A stretch of 15,242 bases of DNA from Candidatus Merdenecus merdavium (GTDB taxonomy: Bacteria > Bacillota > Clostridia > Lachnospirales > Lachnospiraceae): contig DVLR01000280.1 of assembly GCA_018715425.1 (NCBI GenBank), positions 1 to 15,242 of the forward strand, in the 5' to 3' direction. This document shows, piece by piece, positions 13,848 to 15,242 of this stretch. Both the position numbers and the translations under genes were made by a program. The notes under the pieces were generated by a model that was not told the DNA's origin, did no database searches, and saw only the letters and a list, made by a program, of their open reading frames with translations. The stretch's first letter is position 1. Every line of letters starts with the position of its first letter.

Positions 13848-13861
13848 GTAAAACGTTTAAC
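13848..13861. promoter_or_regulatory. LacI-type operator, copy 3, with weak promoter upstream
   Basis: GTAAAACGTTTAAC is identical to the copy before GH127. Just upstream lie TATAAT boxes at 13826-13831 and 13833-13838, but no good -35 box is found at 16-18 nt from either. TTGGTT (13815-13820) with TTTATA (13838-13843) has 17-nt spacing but weak boxes. The operator shows that the binding-protein gene has its own regulated start point rather than relying on read-through from the permeases. Confidence 0.7.
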
Positions 13862-13898
13862 AAATTATAACAGGAGAATGTATTTAGGAGGAAAAACT

Positions 13899-15242
13899 AT
13901 GAAAATTAAAAAAATATTAGCGTTAGCACTCAGTGCAGCCATGGTATTTGGCGTTTTAACGGGATGTGGAAATTCCGACGAAGGTGATGGCGAAACATCA
14001 AGCCCAAATACACAGCAAGAAGAAGGAGAAAAACAATCTACAGAAAAAGATACTGAGAAAGTGAATGTAGATAGTTCAGATGAAACTACGCCCCTTGAGA
14101 TGTGGACCTTCGTAGAGCTACATGGAGAGTTTTATGTGAGTATGGCAGAAAAGTGGAACGAAGAGAATCCAGACAAGAAAGTTGAGGTTCAGGTAAATGT
14201 AATGCCTTATGATGACATGCATAACAAACTACAGATTGCCCTGAATTCTGGGGAAGGAACACCTGATTTTGTAGACATCGAACAAGGGAAATTCTCTAAC
14301 TTTACCCAAGGAACTCCAGCACTTATGGATCTATCAGAAGCAGCAGAACCATACATGGAGGATATTGTTAAATCCAGACTAGATCTATATAGCAAAGATG
14401 GAACTCTTTATGGGCTTCCAACACATGTAGGTGCTACGGTGGCATTTTACAATACAGAGCTCTTGGAGTCTGCAGATATTGATTATACTACAATTAAAAC
14501 CTGGGATGACTTTAAAGAAGCGGGTAGCAAATACTATGAAGCTACAGGAAAATATCTTGGTACAGCTGATACAAGTGCACTATGGACAGAAAATATCTTA
14601 ATGGCTCAATTAGGAGCGGATTATATTGACAGTGAAGGCAATGTTGCAGTGAACAGCGACGCCATGGTAGAAGCCATGACACTTTTAAAAGAACTTCAAG
14701 ATGCTAATGCGATTCAAACTGTTCCAGGAGGCAATCCAGATAAAGAAGAAGCTTATGGAGCCTTTAATCAGGGAGATTACGCATGTGCTATTATGCCTAT
14801 GTGGCAGATGTCCAGATATACCAACTATATGCCAGACTTAAAAGGAAAAATTGCCATTGCACCAGTACCAGCACCAACGGACGCAAAAGCACAATCAGTT
14901 GGTGGCGGTGGAACAGGAACGGCTGTTGTAGCTGGAAAAGATCATGCAGAGTTAGCAGCAGAATTTTTGGCATATGCAAAACTTTCTTACGAAGGGAATG
15001 TAGAAATCTGGGATATGCTCGGATTCGATCCATGTAATATGAAAGTATGGGAAGATGAAGCAGTGACTCATAACGAAAACAACCAATTCGTACAGTACTT
15101 TGCTAATAATCCATTTGAAATATTACTTGAAATCAAGGATGGAATTTCAGGCCTTGAATCACATTCTTCAGAGGTTTATCCATCCATTAATAATTTATTT
15201 ACGACTGTGACTTTAAATGAAATTTTTGAAAATGATACGCCT
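13899..15242 (+). CDS. Sugar-binding lipoprotein of the ABC importer (family 1 SBP), cut by window edge
   Basis: The 448 codons present are open to the right edge; relatives are usually about 430-470 residues, so only a little is missing. The N-terminus is a lipoprotein signal with lipobox LTGC at residues 20-23, and Cys23 would be lipidated. A Ser/Glu/Lys-rich tether follows to about residue 62. The mature part begins PLEMWTFVELHGEFY and includes YDDMHNKLQIALNSGEGTPD, LYGLPTHVGATVAFYN and VGGGGTGTAVVAGKDH, the usual order of extracellular sugar-binding proteins. AGGAGG (13886-13891) lies 7 nt before ATG 13899. It sits outside the membrane and hands oligosaccharide to the two permeases encoded upstream. 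Operator copy 3 ties its expression to the rest of the locus. The sugar specificity is inferred only from the GH127 neighbour. Confidence 0.93.
   Translation, partial: MKIKKILALALSAAMVFGVLTGCGNSDEGDGETSSPNTQQEEGEKQSTEKDTEKVNVDSSDETTPLEMWTFVELHGEFYVSMAEKWNEENPDKKVEVQVNVMPYDDMHNKLQIALNSGEGTPDFVDIEQGKFSNFTQGTPALMDLSEAAEPYMEDIVKSRLDLYSKDGTLYGLPTHVGATVAFYNTELLESADIDYTTIKTWDDFKEAGSKYYEATGKYLGTADTSALWTENILMAQLGADYIDSEGNVAVNSDAMVEAMTLLKELQDANAIQTVPGGNPDKEEAYGAFNQGDYACAIMPMWQMSRYTNYMPDLKGKIAIAPVPAPTDAKAQSVGGGGTGTAVVAGKDHAELAAEFLAYAKLSYEGNVEIWDMLGFDPCNMKVWEDEAVTHNENNQFVQYFANNPFEILLEIKDGISGLESHSSEVYPSINNLFTTVTLNEIFENDTP

Noticed and set aside
14783..15037. Second open frame inside the binding-protein gene
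   Set aside because: It lies in another frame of a clear coding region and its product is rich in Cys, Arg and Ser, without a domain.

Overview
The window looks like a low-GC Firmicute of the clostridial or Lachnospiraceae type that degrades plant polysaccharide. The evidence is AT-rich spacers, AGGAGG-type ribosome binding sites, sigma-A promoters, a lipoprotein sugar-binding protein, and a dockerin gene next to a sortase-anchored cohesin gene. No rRNA, tRNA, CRISPR array or intact mobile element was found.

Layout. Positions 1-479 hold two hairpins and a promoter but no supported gene. Positions 480-1460 encode a zinc-less MDR-type oxidoreductase that appears unrelated to the rest, followed by a terminator (1588-1625). 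Positions 1461-2239 are a long spacer. It contains a C-terminal remnant of a GPH-type sugar symporter, a perfect 14-bp inverted repeat, a strong promoter, a LacI-type operator and a structured leader. Positions 2240-8293 encode a secreted modular protein of about 2,000 residues (DUF5695-like catalytic region, Ig/PKD-like, discoidin-like and FIVAR modules). An in-frame TAG at 8291-8293 stops it, but the same frame stays open to 8833 and encodes two more FIVAR halves and a canonical dockerin. Positions 8860-9669 encode a single-cohesin protein with a sortase signal. After a 20-bp hairpin, a second promoter/operator set drives a cytosolic GH127 beta-L-arabinofuranosidase (10063-12027) and two CUT1 ABC permeases (12024-13770). 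A third operator precedes a sugar-binding lipoprotein gene (13899 to beyond the right edge).

How it fits together (inference). The operator GTAAAACGTTTAAC occurs three times with identical sequence, in one orientation or the other, in front of the three transcription units, so they probably form one regulon. The secreted enzyme would be held on the wall by a dockerin-cohesin bond and would release arabinofuranose-containing oligosaccharides. The lipoprotein and permeases would import them, and GH127 would trim them inside the cell. No ABC ATPase and no repressor gene lie in the window.

The most notable points are the one-enzyme, one-cohesin wall complex and the amber codon. The TAG replaces the tyrosine expected in a FIVAR repeat and separates the enzyme from its dockerin.
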